From Gemmatimonadota bacterium (lineage in GTDB: Bacteria > Gemmatimonadota > Gemmatimonadetes > Gemmatimonadales > GWC2-71-9): DNA of 64,000 bases. The notes under the pieces are model-generated. The model had not been told where the DNA came from and searched no databases. It was given only the letters and a program-made list of their open reading frames with translations. The stretch spans positions 420,821-484,820 of the forward strand of contig JAZKBR010000001.1 of NCBI GenBank assembly GCA_040388535.1, in the 5' to 3' direction. Below, in pieces: positions 41,508 through 51,995 of this stretch. Position 1 is the first letter of the stretch, and each line of letters starts with the position of its first letter. The position numbers were made by a program, and so were the translations under genes.

Positions 41508-44177
41508 ATGCCATTTCTCCGCCCCGGGATCCGCAAACTCCTCCGCCTCGGCGATGGTCGCGAAGTAGATGACGAGATCGCGCTCCATCTCGAGTTGCGG
41601 ATCGAGTCGCTGATGCGCGATGGCCTCACGCGCGAAGAGGCAGCCGCCGAAGCCGCGCGACTCTTCGCCGCGAGCGATGCATCACTCCGCGCCCTTCACG
41701 CCACCGCCAACGACCGAGACGACCGGATGCGGCTGCACGAACGCCTTGAGAGCGCGCGCCAGGACCTGCGCTACGCCGCGCGCCGCCTGCTCCGCGAGCC
41801 CGCCGTCACTCTCTTCATGGTGCTCACCCTCGCCCTCGGCATCGGCGCCAACGTCACCGCCTTTTCGCTCATCGACCGGATTCTATTGCGAGGGCCGGAG
41901 CACATCGTTGATGGCGATGGCCTCTCGCGGATCTTCCTGCACACGCAGGGGCCGCCGTTCGGCGAGCAGACGATGGGGTGGATTCCCTACCCCATCTATT
42001 CCGCACTGCGCACCTCGATGCAGGGCGCGACCGCGATGGGTGCCTATCGCGTTGACGACCGGATGATCGGTATCGGCGCCGCCGCCCGGCCACAGCGCGT
42101 CGGCACCGCCGATGGCGCGTTCTTCCCGCTGCTCGGTGTCAAGCCGCTGCTCGGGCGCTTCTTCGGTCCGGCCGACGAGGCCGAGGGTGGCGCGACGCTC
42201 GCGGTGCTGAGCGAAGCGACCTGGCGGAATGACTATGGCGCCGATCCGAATGTCGTGGGCAAGAGCTACACCTCGAGTGACATTGTGCACACGATCATCG
42301 GTGTCGCGCCGGCGGGATTCACTGGCGCGTCACTCGGCCGAGTGGATGCGTGGACGCTGATCAGCGAGAACGGCAAAGGAGCGAGCAAGCGCTCAAACAA
42401 CTGGAACATCATCGTTCGTCGCAAGCCGGGTGTCACCGCCGCAGTGATTGGCAGTGAGGCCGATGCGATCCATAGCCGCAATCCGGATGTCGGCCCCAAG
42501 TGGACGCGCGACGTGAAGCTCCTCGCGGCACCGATCAGTTTCGACGACACCGCCCGCCCCGCGCTCGAGAGCGTGCTCGCGCGCTGGCTCGGCGCGATCT
42601 CGCTGATCATCCTGCTGATTACCTGCGCCAATCTCGTGAACCTGCAACTCGCGCGGCTCGCGCGTCGGCAGCAGGAGCTGGGCATTCGCGTGGCACTTGG
42701 TGCCGGGCGTTCGCGTGTGGTGCGACTGCTGGTGCTCGAAGGGATGCTGCTCGCGGGAGCTGGTGGTGCCGGGTCACTGCTGGTAGCGCGGCTCACCGAG
42801 CCTGTGCTGCGGCGGGTGCTCTTCCTCAATGCGGGGTGGAGCAGCACGGTGGTCGATGGTCGCGTGCTGCTTGCGGTGGCAGCAATCACCCTGCTCACGG
42901 CGCTGGTGGTGGGGGTGATTCCCGCGCTGCGTGCCGGCGGCACCGGATTGACTGCATCGCTCAAGAGTGGCGTGCGGGTGAGTGGTGGCCGGTCACGCGT
43001 CCGGTCGGCACTGACGGTGGTGCAGGCAGCGTTGAGTGTGCTGCTGCTGGTGGGAGCGGGGTTGTTTCTGAGGTCTCTCGCGCAGGTGCGTGCGCTCGAT
43101 TTGGGCATCGATGCCGAGCATGTGATTGTGGCCGAGGCGCAATTTCCGGCGAGCGCGGGGCCGTTCGAGGAACGTTCGGCGCTCGAGCGGTCGCGCTATC
43201 GCGAGTTACTCGAGGCGGTGCGTCGCGAGCCGGGTGTGGAGCGTGCGGCGCTCACGATCGGGCTGCCGTTCTACGGGTCGTTTGGTGTGGGGATCTGGGT
43301 GCCCGGAATGGATTCGATTCCTCAATTGCCGGGGGGCGGACCGTACATCACCGCGGTGAACAGCGAGTATTTCGCGACGATGGGGACGCGTCTCGTGCGT
43401 GGCCGAGTCTTTGGTGATGCCGATCGCGAAGGGAGTGATCCGGTGGTGATTGTGGGTGAGGCGATGGCGCGGATGCTCTGGCCCGGCAAGGATGCGCTGG
43501 CGCAGTGTCTCACGCTCTTCGAGAAGACGGCGCCGTGTGCGCGGGTGGTGGGTGTCGTGGCCGACATTCATCACAGCGGCCTGCACGAAGAGGCCTCAAT
43601 GCAATACTACGTCCCGATTGGTCAGGAGCGCGGCTTCAGCGGGATGTCGCTGGTGGTGCGGCCGCGGGATGGGGTGGCGTTGAGCTGGCCGGCGCTGAAG
43701 GCGACGCTGATGCGGGCGAATGCCGGCATTGCCGCGATCGATGTGAAGAAACTCGGCACGGCGCTCGACGGGGAGTTGCGGCCGTTGCGACTCGGGATGA
43801 TCACCTTCGGGCTGAGCGGCGCGCTCGCGCTGGTGGTCGCCGCGCTCGGCCTCTACTCGGTGATGGCGTATATGGTCGCGTGGCGGACGCACGAGATCGG
43901 GATCCGGATGGCGCTCGGTGCGACGGAGGGGTCGGTCGCGTGGCTGGTGGTGCGCAGCGGGGCGATTCTGGCTGGCAGCGGCGTGATCATCGGGCTCGGG
44001 TTGGCGTACGCGGGGCGGAAGCTGATCCAGCCGCAGCTCTTTGATGTCTCGGGGAGTGATCCGCTGGTCTTTGGCGGGGTGGCGGCGGTGATCCTGGGGG
44101 TGGCGTTGCTGGCGGGGTGGTTGCCGGCGAGACGGGCGGCGCGGATCCGGCCGACGGAGGCGTTGCGCGCCGAGTAG
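41508..44177 (+). CDS. ADOP-type FtsX/MacB-like permease
   Basis: 889 residues. Prefix domain with [22 protein letters not shown] near residue 105 ([20 protein letters not shown]); MacB-like core; first FtsX half [20 protein letters not shown] with [20 protein letters not shown]; second half [20 protein letters not shown] and ending [12 protein letters not shown]. Starts 3 bp after the PadR stop. Together with the pair at 2.1-5.1 kb this makes two copies of the PadR-ADOP module in the window; sequence divergence between them is large, so they are not a recent duplication. Confidence 0.9.
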   Translation: MPFLRPGIRKLLRLGDGREVDDEIALHLELRIESLMRDGLTREEAAAEAARLFAASDASLRALHATANDRDDRMRLHERLESARQDLRYAARRLLREPAVTLFMVLTLALGIGANVTAFSLIDRILLRGPEHIVDGDGLSRIFLHTQGPPFGEQTMGWIPYPIYSALRTSMQGATAMGAYRVDDRMIGIGAAARPQRVGTADGAFFPLLGVKPLLGRFFGPADEAEGGATLAVLSEATWRNDYGADPNVVGKSYTSSDIVHTIIGVAPAGFTGASLGRVDAWTLISENGKGASKRSNNWNIIVRRKPGVTAAVIGSEADAIHSRNPDVGPKWTRDVKLLAAPISFDDTARPALESVLARWLGAISLIILLITCANLVNLQLARLARRQQELGIRVALGAGRSRVVRLLVLEGMLLAGAGGAGSLLVARLTEPVLRRVLFLNAGWSSTVVDGRVLLAVAAITLLTALVVGVIPALRAGGTGLTASLKSGVRVSGGRSRVRSALTVVQAALSVLLLVGAGLFLRSLAQVRALDLGIDAEHVIVAEAQFPASAGPFEERSALERSRYRELLEAVRREPGVERAALTIGLPFYGSFGVGIWVPGMDSIPQLPGGGPYITAVNSEYFATMGTRLVRGRVFGDADREGSDPVVIVGEAMARMLWPGKDALAQCLTLFEKTAPCARVVGVVADIHHSGLHEEASMQYYVPIGQERGFSGMSLVVRPRDGVALSWPALKATLMRANAGIAAIDVKKLGTALDGELRPLRLGMITFGLSGALALVVAALGLYSVMAYMVAWRTHEIGIRMALGATEGSVAWLVVRSGAILAGSGVIIGLGLAYAGRKLIQPQLFDVSGSDPLVFGGVAAVILGVALLAGWLPARRAARIRPTEALRAE

Positions 44178-44189
44178 CCCGGAAAGGTT

Positions 44190-44222
44190 GTCACCCTGAG
44201 CGAAGCGAGGGGGCGGAACTGC
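44190..44222. repeat. Last family 2 repeat unit
   Basis: TTGTCACCCTGAGCGAAGCG followed by AGGGGGCGGAAC, 13 bp after the ADOP stop. No further copy was found to its right. Confidence 0.85.
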
Positions 44223-44374
44223 TTTGTCGCCCCGGGCCATCGGGCAGCCGGGTGAATGGAGAAGCGACGCCTGGGGCCCCCGAGGTCGTGTGGGCCGGAC
44301 CGCAGTCGGAGCACCTCGGGCCGCACCCGTGGCGCCCAAGCCCGGCTTCGGGCATATTAGGCGCCGCAGGATTG

Positions 44375-44448
44375 GGGTCCGTAGCTCAGCTGGATAGAGC
44401 GCTTGCCTCCGGAGCAAGAGGTCGCGCGTTCGAATCGCGCCGGGCCCA
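44375..44448 (+). tRNA. tRNA-Arg (CCG)
   Basis: 74 nt: acceptor GGGTCCG/CGGGCCC, anticodon stem CTTGC/GCAAG with loop CTCCGGA, T-stem GCGCG/CGCGC with TTCGAAT, discriminator A. CCA not encoded. It lies at the sharp change from repeat-rich DNA to a repeat-free segment and is a plausible integration site. Confidence 0.97.
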
Positions 44449-44462
44449 CTAACGAAGTTCAT

Positions 44463-44494
44463 ATCCCACCGTACGTTACGTTCGGTGGGATTTT
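44463..44494 (+). terminator. Rho-independent terminator after tRNA-Arg
   Basis: ATCCCACCG/CGGTGGGAT stem (9 bp), 11-nt loop, TTTT tail, 15 nt after the tRNA. Confidence 0.85.
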
Positions 44495-44613
44495 GATTTC
44501 GATCTCCCACGGAACCCGTGGTGCCAAGGTGTGGTGCCAAAGTTGAGCCCGCTGCCCCGACACCCCAGATTCAATGTCCGCCAGCCGGACATCTCCCCCC
44601 ATGTCAGGACCAT

Positions 44614-46164
44614 ATGGCCGCCGACCTCGTAGCAGTCGAAAAACATCTCTGGGCCGCCGCTGACGAGCTCTGGGCCAACACTGGTCTTAAGCCTGCGGAG
44701 TTCTCCACCCCCGTTCTCGGGCTCATCTTCCTGCGGTATGCGGACAAGCGGTTCACCGAACTGACTCAGACTTGGGCTAGGGAGGGGACGCCAACGGATG
44801 AGATCGAAGCCGTGGATTACCAGGCGGAAGGTGTGCTCTTTCTGCCGGACGAGGCCCGCTTCTCCCACTTGGTGGGGCTCACCGAGGGGAGCAACCTGGG
44901 CAGGGCCATCACGATTGCGATGTCGTTGGTCGAAGAGTACAACCCAGAACTGAAAGGTGTCCTCCCCCGCGGCTACAACCTCCTGCCAAATGCGACGCTG
45001 GGTGAGCTGCTCCGTTTGTTGGCGCCGTTGGACTTGGAGGGCGATGCCTTCGGAAAGGTCTACGAATACTTCTTAGGCAACTTCGCCCTTAAAGAGGGAC
45101 AGAAAGGCGGGGTCTTCTACACTCCACCCAGCATAGTCAGGCTGATCGTCGAGATCCTACAGCCGTTCCACGGTCGAATCTTCGACCCTGCTTGCGGCTC
45201 AGGGGGGATGTTCGTGCAATCGGCCGCTTTCGTACAGCGCCATCAAAAGAATGCGACGCGGGAGCTCACCGTGTTCGGGACCGAGAAGGCCAGCGACACC
45301 GTGAAGCTGGCCAAGATGAATCTCGCGGTTCACGGGCTGTCAGGGGACGTCCGCGAGGCCAACACTTACTACGAGGACCCCCAGAAGGCGGTGTCGAGCA
45401 AAGGTGGTCGATTTGATTTCGTGATGGCCAACCCGCCATTCAACGTATCCGGCGTCGATAAGGACAGGCTGAAGGATGACCCCCGCTTCCTGCTTGGGCT
45501 GCCGACTACCGACAACGCGAACTACCTGTGGATCCAGCTTTTCGGGGCCAGCCTTAACCAGAACGGCCGTGCCGGCTTCGTCATGGCAAACTCAGCCGGC
45601 GATGCGCGTGGCAGCGAGCAGGACATACGCAAGAAGCTGATCCAGAGCGGAGTGGTAGACGTGATCGTCACCGTGGGCTCCAACTTTTTCTACACGGTCA
45701 CACTCCCCTGCACCCTATGGTTTTTCGACCGCGCGAAGGCACGCGGGCCGCGCAGAGACAAGGTCTTGTTCATCGATGCTAGGCCGTTCTTTGTGCAGGT
45801 AAGCCGGGCCATTCGAGAGTTCGCTCCTGCGCAGTTGGAGCTCCTGGCCAACATCGTGCGACTGTACCGCGGGGAGGAACCGGAGTACGACCAAGGAAGC
45901 AAGGCGATGGTGAGCGAGCACTTCCCCGGCGCGACGTACACGGACGTTGCCGGTCTCTGCAAGGCCGCTACCCTAAATGAGATCGAGGCCAATGGTTGGA
46001 GCCTGAATCCGGGGAGGTATGTCGGCATCGGTGCTCGCGCCGCCGATGAATTCGACTTCGCAGAGCGACTCCAGGAATTGAACGAGGAGCTGCAGAAACT
46101 GGATCTGGCGGCAATTCCGCTTCGGGAAGCCATCGACCAGGGAGTACAGGAGTTGCTCGCATGA
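44614..46164 (+). CDS. hsdM: Type I restriction-modification system, methyltransferase subunit
   Basis: 516 residues. N-terminal helical domain ([32 protein letters not shown]) and an N6-adenine methyltransferase core: [18 protein letters not shown]-binding DPACGSGG at 191-198, catalytic NPPF at 273-276. Two HsdM with one HsdS form the methylase and protect host DNA. ATG at 44614 starts the conserved N-terminus; the frame is open to 44518 but the extension has no family match. Overlaps hsdS by 4 bp. Confidence 0.95.
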   Translation: MAADLVAVEKHLWAAADELWANTGLKPAEFSTPVLGLIFLRYADKRFTELTQTWAREGTPTDEIEAVDYQAEGVLFLPDEARFSHLVGLTEGSNLGRAITIAMSLVEEYNPELKGVLPRGYNLLPNATLGELLRLLAPLDLEGDAFGKVYEYFLGNFALKEGQKGGVFYTPPSIVRLIVEILQPFHGRIFDPACGSGGMFVQSAAFVQRHQKNATRELTVFGTEKASDTVKLAKMNLAVHGLSGDVREANTYYEDPQKAVSSKGGRFDFVMANPPFNVSGVDKDRLKDDPRFLLGLPTTDNANYLWIQLFGASLNQNGRAGFVMANSAGDARGSEQDIRKKLIQSGVVDVIVTVGSNFFYTVTLPCTLWFFDRAKARGPRRDKVLFIDARPFFVQVSRAIREFAPAQLELLANIVRLYRGEEPEYDQGSKAMVSEHFPGATYTDVAGLCKAATLNEIEANGWSLNPGRYVGIGARAADEFDFAERLQELNEELQKLDLAAIPLREAIDQGVQELLA

Positions 46165-47423
46165 GCTGGATGCGCGGCCGGCTCGGTGATTTGGCGGATC
46201 TCTCCCTCGGGAAAATGCTCGACAAAGTAAAGAATAAGGGAGTGTTGCGCCCATACCTAGCCAACGTAAACGTGCGATGGGGAGCGTTCGACTTATCGGC
46301 ACTCCGAGAAATGCGGTTCGAAGAGCGCGAGCTCGAGCGGTATGGGATTCGGAGTGGCGATATCGTGATGTGCGAGGGTGGCGAGCCGGGGCGTTGTGCC
46401 ATTTGGCGCGAACAACTCCCTGGGATGATGTTGCAGAAGGCGCTGCACCGTGTGCGGGCGGGGGCCGGCATCGACCACAGATTCCTCTTCTATAGCCTGA
46501 CACATAAAGGGCAGACACGGGCCCTCGACCAGTACTTCACCGGATCAACCATCAAGCACCTCCCCAACGAAAAACTGGCTCTAGTTGAAGTCGAATACCC
46601 TCCGATCGAAGAGCAGCGTCGAATCGCTGACATCCTTTCGGCTTACGACGACCTGATCGACAACAACACGAGGCGGATCGTTATCCTGGAGGAAATGGCT
46701 AAGCGCACCTTCGAGGAGTGGTTCGTCAGGTTCCGCTTCCCGGGGCACGAGCGAGTGCGAATGCGCGCTTCGGACGATGGCCTTGTTCCGGAAACCTGGG
46801 AACGATCGCATCTGAGCGATCTCTGCAAGTCCATTGAAGACGGTGATTGGGTCGAATCGAAGGATCAGGGGGGTGAGGACTTTCGGCTGCTCCAAATTTC
46901 CAACGTCGGGATCAACCGCTTCGTTGAGACAGGTAACTACCGGTTTATTTCTCGGGACACCTTCACACGGCTCCGTTGCCGCGAGATCGTGCCTGGTCAG
47001 ATCCTCATTGCACGTATGCCCACTCCGATTGGTCGGGCTTGGCTCGTAACCCCGAAGCCATGGAAAATGATTACAGCAGTGGACGTAGCGATCGCTGAGG
47101 CAGAAGTCTCTCGGACGTCCCCTGAATTCCTGCTCCACTTCCTCAACTCTGAAGCGACACTCGCAGCGTTCGCAACTCAAGCATCTGGGACGACGCGACT
47201 TAGGATAACCCGTCGCCAAATCGCGGCGATGCGTGTACTGGCACCTCCACCTACGTTGGCGCACCAATTCAGCAAGGTCGTCGGCCCCATGAACGCGCTG
47301 GTCGAAGTGCTCACGAGGAGCAATGAAGAGCTTCTCGTCGCCCGCAACCTTCTGCTGCCCAAACTCATCACCGGAGAACTGGAGGTTTCTGCAATGTCGG
47401 TCTCCGGGACCAACGCCCCATGA
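46161..47423 (+). CDS. hsdS: Type I restriction-modification system, specificity subunit
   Basis: 420 residues with two target-recognition domains. TRD1 (about 1-150) ends at the first conserved helix [20 protein letters not shown] and the coil [23 protein letters not shown]2 (about 205-355) starts [20 protein letters not shown] and ends before [20 protein letters not shown] and [19 protein letters not shown]. The recognition sequence cannot be read from the protein. ATGA overlaps with hsdM and hsdR. Confidence 0.93.
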   Translation: MSWMRGRLGDLADLSLGKMLDKVKNKGVLRPYLANVNVRWGAFDLSALREMRFEERELERYGIRSGDIVMCEGGEPGRCAIWREQLPGMMLQKALHRVRAGAGIDHRFLFYSLTHKGQTRALDQYFTGSTIKHLPNEKLALVEVEYPPIEEQRRIADILSAYDDLIDNNTRRIVILEEMAKRTFEEWFVRFRFPGHERVRMRASDDGLVPETWERSHLSDLCKSIEDGDWVESKDQGGEDFRLLQISNVGINRFVETGNYRFISRDTFTRLRCREIVPGQILIARMPTPIGRAWLVTPKPWKMITAVDVAIAEAEVSRTSPEFLLHFLNSEATLAAFATQASGTTRLRITRRQIAAMRVLAPPPTLAHQFSKVVGPMNALVEVLTRSNEELLVARNLLLPKLITGELEVSAMSVSGTNAP

Positions 47424-50400
47424 TTCCGCCTCCCGGGGTGAAGGGGGTCTCCGCAGGCTACGGCGAACTGGAGCTGGTTGAGTTGCCGGCGATCAACCTA
47501 CTTAAATCCTTGGGCTGGATGTATACCAATTTATTCACCGAGACCTTCGGGGAATTGGGGAGCGAAGGGCGCCAGAGCGAGTCGCAAGTCATCCTGACCC
47601 GTCGCCTACGCGACGCGCTCGAGGTGCTGAACCCCGGGCTGCCACTCGACGCCTATGGTCAAGCGGTTGAGCAACTTGCACAGGACCGGTCCAAGCAGAT
47701 CGCCGTCAATGCCAATCGTGACTTCTACCGGCTCCTGAAGGACGGCGTCAAAGTAAAGGTGCCCGACGAGCACGGCACACACAGCACCGAGACTCTCCGT
47801 GTTATTGACTGGGATGCTCCGGGCAACAACGAGTTCTTCCTCACCTCGCAAATGTGGGTCGCCGGCGACATGTATCGCCGCCGATGTGACCTCGTAGGCT
47901 TCGTCAACGGCCTGCCGTTGGTGTTCATTGAGCTCAAGCAACCGGCGGTCCCGCTGAAGAGCGCATTCGACGATAACCTGCGCGACTACCGCGGCCAGAG
48001 CATCCCGCAGCTCTTCCACCCCAATGCGTTCATCCTGCTCTCGAATGGCTCCGAGACAAAGGTTGGCACGCTGACGAGCGAGTGGGAGCACTTCTTCGAC
48101 TGGAAGCGGGTGGCCGACGAAGGCGAGGTCGGAAAGGTGAGCCTGGAGCGGACACTTCGGGGATTGCTGGAACCGGGCCGGCTCCTCGACTACATCGAAA
48201 ACTTCACGGTGTTCGAGGAGGGAAAGGGCGGCTGGATCAAGAAGATCGCGAAGAACCACCAACTCCTCGGCGTGAACAAGTCCATCGCGCGCCTGGTGGA
48301 GCTGCGGAAGGGCGAACGCCATGAGAGCAAGAGACTCGGGGTCTTTTGGCACACCCAGGGTTCGGGAAAGAGCCTCTCGATGGTGTTCTTCACCCAGAAG
48401 GTCCTCCGCAAAGTCTTAGGAAGTTGCACCTTCGTGATCGTCACGGATCGCGAGGAACTCGACGATCAAATCAGCAAGACCTTCAAAGCGACCGGGGCCA
48501 CCTCCAAGGAGGATGTGCGGGCTACCAACGGGGACCACCTGAAGGAGCTGCTCCGCGGGAACGAGCGCTACATCTTCACCCTGATCCAGAAATTCAGGAA
48601 CGAACTCGGTCGGCCCTACCCGATGCTCTCGGATCGATCGGATGTGATCGTGATTACCGACGAGGCGCACCGGAGCCAGTACGACATCTTCGCCCTCAAC
48701 ATGCGGAACGCACTTCCGAACGCCGGCTTTATCGGGTTCACCGGCACACCGCTCATCAAGGGAGAAGAGGAGAGGACTCGGGAGGTCTTCGGCGACTATG
48801 TCAGCGTCTACGACTTCGCCCGGTCGGTCGCCGACGGCGCGACGGTGCCACTCTACTACGAAAACCGGATCCCAGAAGTACAGCTGACCAACGCGGAGTT
48901 GAACCGGGACTTGGAACTCCTGCTGGAGGCCGCTGAGCTGGACGAGGAGCAAGAGAAGAAGCTGGAGCGGGAATTCGGACGCGAGTACCACATCATCACC
49001 CGCGAAGATCGGCTCGATGCTATTGCCAAGGATATCGTGGCCCACTTCACCGGTCGCGGATACCGTGGCAAGGCGATGATGGTATGTATCGACAAGGCGA
49101 CGGCGGTCCGGATGTACGGCAAAGTCCAATTCTACTGGAAGGCCGAGGTTGCAAGGCTTATCGCCGCACAGGCTCAGGCCCTTGGGGATGCCCTCGAGGC
49201 CCTGACGGAGCGCATCCGGCTGATGGAGACCACCGATATGGCTGTGGTGGTCTCGCAGGGCCAGAATGAGGTGGCGGACCTCAAAGCCAAAGGCCTGGAT
49301 ATCCTCCCGCACCGGAAGCGGATGCTGAAGGAGGATATGGACGAGAAGTTCAAGGACCCAGCCGACAACCTCCGATTGGTCTTCGTTTGCGCGATGTGGA
49401 TCACCGGCTTCGATGTGCCTACCTGCTCGACCATCTACCTCGATAAGCCCATGAGGGCACACACCCTGATGCAGACCATCGCCAGGGCAAACCGTGTAGC
49501 CCCCGGCAAAGAGTCGGGGCTGATCGTCGATTATATCGGCATCTTCCGGGCACTGCAGCGCGCCCTCGCCACCTATGCCCAGCCCGAGCCCGGCGAAGCG
49601 TCGTCCGAGGGCCGTGGACCGATCCTGGACAAGACCGAGCTCGTGGCCGCACTCCAATCTGCGTTGAGTGAGGCGACCGTGTTCGCCGAGCTGAGGGGGG
49701 TGCGTCTAAGCAACATCTCTCATGCGCAGGGATTCGAGCGGATCGGGCTGATTGATGACGCAGTGGAAGCCTTCCTGGCGAGCGAAGCGGAGAAGCAGAA
49801 CTTCCTGCAGCTGGCGAGTCGGGTGGCCAGACTGTTCAAGGCGATCCTTCCCGACCCACTGGCCAACGAACTGGCCCCCCTCGCAGTACTCGTCGCATAC
49901 ATTGCCGCGAAGATTCGTTCGGAGACCGATCCGGCCGATATCTCGGATGTTATGGGCGAGGTCGAGGCTCTCCTGAACGACTCGATCGCGACTGAGGGGT
50001 ACCGGATTGGGCCAGCCAGTCAGCCGGCCGCGCTGATCAACCTTTCCGAGATCGACTTTGAGGCACTGCAGGCGAAGTTCACTGCCGGTCACAAGCGCAC
50101 GGAGGCAGAGAAGCTCAAGCGGCTGATCGAGGGGCAGCTCCACCAGATGCTCGCGATGAACAGCTCTCGAGTTGACCTGGCCGAGAAGTTCCAGAAACTG
50201 ATCGATGAGTACAACGCCGGCAGCCGGAACATCGAACAGTTCTTCCTCGAGCTGAAGGAGTTCGCGCGGGCGCTGACCGAGGAGGACCGTCGGGCGATGG
50301 CGGAGGGGCTCAGCGAAGAGGAGCTCGCGCTCTTCGATATTCTGACCAAGCCGGAGCCGGTCCTGACCAAGGCCGAGGAAGCTGATGTGAAAAGGGTGGC

Positions 50401-50632
50401 CCGGGAGCTCCTTGAGACCCTGAAGCGAGAGAAACTCGTCCTCGATTGGCGAGAAAAACAGCAAGCGCGAGCCGCGGTGATGCAGACCCTGAAGCTCGAG
50501 ATGCGGGGATTACCTGCGCGGTACACCCTGGAGCTGCGGAAGGCGAAGGTCGACCGGGCATACGCCCATGTGTTCGACCACTATTTCGGGGCTGGGGAGA
50601 GCGCGTACAACACACTGAGGCGAGCGGGGTAG
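47420..50632 (+). CDS. hsdR: Type I restriction-modification system, endonuclease/translocase subunit
   Basis: 1070 residues. Endonuclease PD-(D/E)xK-type site: Asp157 in RRRCDLVGF and Glu171-x-Lys173 in FIELKQP. Superfamily 2 helicase motor: Walker A TQGSGKS (312-318), DEAH at 414-417, FIGFTGTPL, and motif VI QTIARANRV. The C-terminal 200 residues are helical and contact the HsdM/S core. All motifs intact, so the system appears functional. Four-bp overlap with hsdS; a complete M-S-R operon. Confidence 0.95.
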   Translation: MIPPPGVKGVSAGYGELELVELPAINLLKSLGWMYTNLFTETFGELGSEGRQSESQVILTRRLRDALEVLNPGLPLDAYGQAVEQLAQDRSKQIAVNANRDFYRLLKDGVKVKVPDEHGTHSTETLRVIDWDAPGNNEFFLTSQMWVAGDMYRRRCDLVGFVNGLPLVFIELKQPAVPLKSAFDDNLRDYRGQSIPQLFHPNAFILLSNGSETKVGTLTSEWEHFFDWKRVADEGEVGKVSLERTLRGLLEPGRLLDYIENFTVFEEGKGGWIKKIAKNHQLLGVNKSIARLVELRKGERHESKRLGVFWHTQGSGKSLSMVFFTQKVLRKVLGSCTFVIVTDREELDDQISKTFKATGATSKEDVRATNGDHLKELLRGNERYIFTLIQKFRNELGRPYPMLSDRSDVIVITDEAHRSQYDIFALNMRNALPNAGFIGFTGTPLIKGEEERTREVFGDYVSVYDFARSVADGATVPLYYENRIPEVQLTNAELNRDLELLLEAAELDEEQEKKLEREFGREYHIITREDRLDAIAKDIVAHFTGRGYRGKAMMVCIDKATAVRMYGKVQFYWKAEVARLIAAQAQALGDALEALTERIRLMETTDMAVVVSQGQNEVADLKAKGLDILPHRKRMLKEDMDEKFKDPADNLRLVFVCAMWITGFDVPTCSTIYLDKPMRAHTLMQTIARANRVAPGKESGLIVDYIGIFRALQRALATYAQPEPGEASSEGRGPILDKTELVAALQSALSEATVFAELRGVRLSNISHAQGFERIGLIDDAVEAFLASEAEKQNFLQLASRVARLFKAILPDPLANELAPLAVLVAYIAAKIRSETDPADISDVMGEVEALLNDSIATEGYRIGPASQPAALINLSEIDFEALQAKFTAGHKRTEAEKLKRLIEGQLHQMLAMNSSRVDLAEKFQKLIDEYNAGSRNIEQFFLELKEFARALTEEDRRAMAEGLSEEELALFDILTKPEPVLTKAEEADVKRVARELLETLKREKLVLDWREKQQARAAVMQTLKLEMRGLPARYTLELRKAKVDRAYAHVFDHYFGAGESAYNTLRRAG

Positions 50633-50712
50633 CGTTCGCCAGAACTGTTCCCTTCGCGGCCCGGCTCGGCCAGCGAATGAGGGGGTGGTACGCGCGCGCG
50701 CGTGCGCGAGGT

Positions 50713-51606
50713 TCATACTCTTCGCTTGCGCGACTTCGCAGTCTGCTCCCGCCGCTTCTTCCGCAGACACTCCAATTCCCCGCAGCAGAGCCGCACCCGC
50801 CGCTTCTTGTATTCCCTGCGCGGCTGTTTCACCGCCCCCTGGTATACCGTTTCGCAATAGGCACAAACACCCAGTCGGGGGCTTCCGACGATTGCATCTT
50901 GCATGGCACCTGCCAGCGCGCCCCACGCCGCACCCGTGTAGTGAACTTCCACAAGGCCTGACTCCCCGCGCATGAGCCTCGGCCGCACCTCACCCTCTCT
51001 AGTCCAAATCTCGAACACCTCCAGGACCCGCTGAACTTGCAACGCCCTCCACGCGGCTCGAAGATCACCGCTACTACCCCGATGTTCGATGGGGAGTGGC
51101 TGATCGTGACGCTGCCAGATGCTCGTGACATCCACCGGGGAGCAGACCCGCTTAAACCGAGCGATTAAGTGTGCATCTGTATGGTTGAAGAGAAAGTCCG
51201 CAACCAGTTGAACATCCGCAGGGTCAGGCTTGAGCTTGCCAACCAAGGCCAGGTGAAGCCGGAGGGTACTGCGGACCAGTAAGGAGGCTACCACGTAGTC
51301 CTTCAGCGATTCGCGATAGACGTTGTCCGTCCCGGAGGGTCGCATCGGCAGAGGCTCGCCGAACGGAGAAATCAGCAGCCCGTGATTCTCCACAAACTGT
51401 TGCACGCCTCGACAATTACGCTCAAACGAACTGTCACGCGTGATCGCGAGAAAGTCCCTGAGGACCGTATCGGTGGCGGGCTCCGGGAGCTCATCGAAGA
51501 TCGGGTAGCGTGCCGCGACCACTTCGCGGTTCGTGTCAACTTCGACCGCAAGGGGTCGAGCCCAGGGAACAGTCGGCCGAGCGGAACCGCGGGTTGCGGG
51601 AATCAT
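50713..51606 (-). CDS. Hypothetical protein with C-terminal zinc-ribbon-like cluster
   Basis: 297 residues. The ATG at 51606 is preferred because a GAGG site is 6 nt upstream; the frame stays open to 51999 without support. The N-terminal 220 residues are alpha-helical with no family match (FLAITRDSSFERNCRGVQQF, YRESLKDYVVASLLVRSTLR). The C-terminus CAYCETVYQG with RVRLCCGELECLRKKRREQ gives a CxxC/CCxxxxC zinc cluster followed by a lysine/arginine-rich tail, suggesting nucleic-acid binding; it resembles CGNR-type zinc fingers in layout. Convergent with hsdR, 80 bp apart. Confidence 0.65.
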   Translation of the reverse strand: MIPATRGSARPTVPWARPLAVEVDTNREVVAARYPIFDELPEPATDTVLRDFLAITRDSSFERNCRGVQQFVENHGLLISPFGEPLPMRPSGTDNVYRESLKDYVVASLLVRSTLRLHLALVGKLKPDPADVQLVADFLFNHTDAHLIARFKRVCSPVDVTSIWQRHDQPLPIEHRGSSGDLRAAWRALQVQRVLEVFEIWTREGEVRPRLMRGESGLVEVHYTGAAWGALAGAMQDAIVGSPRLGVCAYCETVYQGAVKQPRREYKKRRVRLCCGELECLRKKRREQTAKSRKRRV

Positions 51607-51995
51607 CAATTCCTCACCGGGAAATACCTTTGTGATGCTGTAAGCGATACTGCGAACATATCTATCTAGCGCCCTCTCGCGCCAACCCCGAAGTTGACAC
51701 GAACCCTTTACGAGGGGGGTGGCATGCAGGAGATCGAGGGGGTGATGGGATTGGTTGCTCGTCCAGATTCTGGCTCTCCCGGCGGAAAAAAGGGGCCGAT
51801 CCCGCAGCACGCGAACGGCGCCTCCAATTATTGGAGATTGGCCCCCAGCGTACGGTATTGGGGGCTTATCGCCAAGACGGGCCGACGGCAAGCAAACAGT
51901 CCCCTTGTCCCATCGAGTGGAGCAATAACCTGTGCACCGGACACCTTGAGGAGGGGTGACTTTTAGAGGAGAAATAGTGAGGAGACCAAGGGGAA
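51607..51995. other. Intergenic region, no gene seen
   Basis: Contains a hairpin GCCCCCA-N11-TGGGGGC near 51841-51868. Frames here are short or lack ribosome-binding sites. Confidence 0.4.

Noticed and set aside
48416-49657. 413-codon minus-strand ORF opposite hsdR
   Set aside because: hsdR has all helicase motifs in the plus frame; the antisense frame has no motif.
50691-50710. Alternating GC tract as a functional Z-DNA site
   Set aside because: A short CGCGCGCGTGCGCG run after hsdR is expected in high-GC DNA, and nothing else supports a function.
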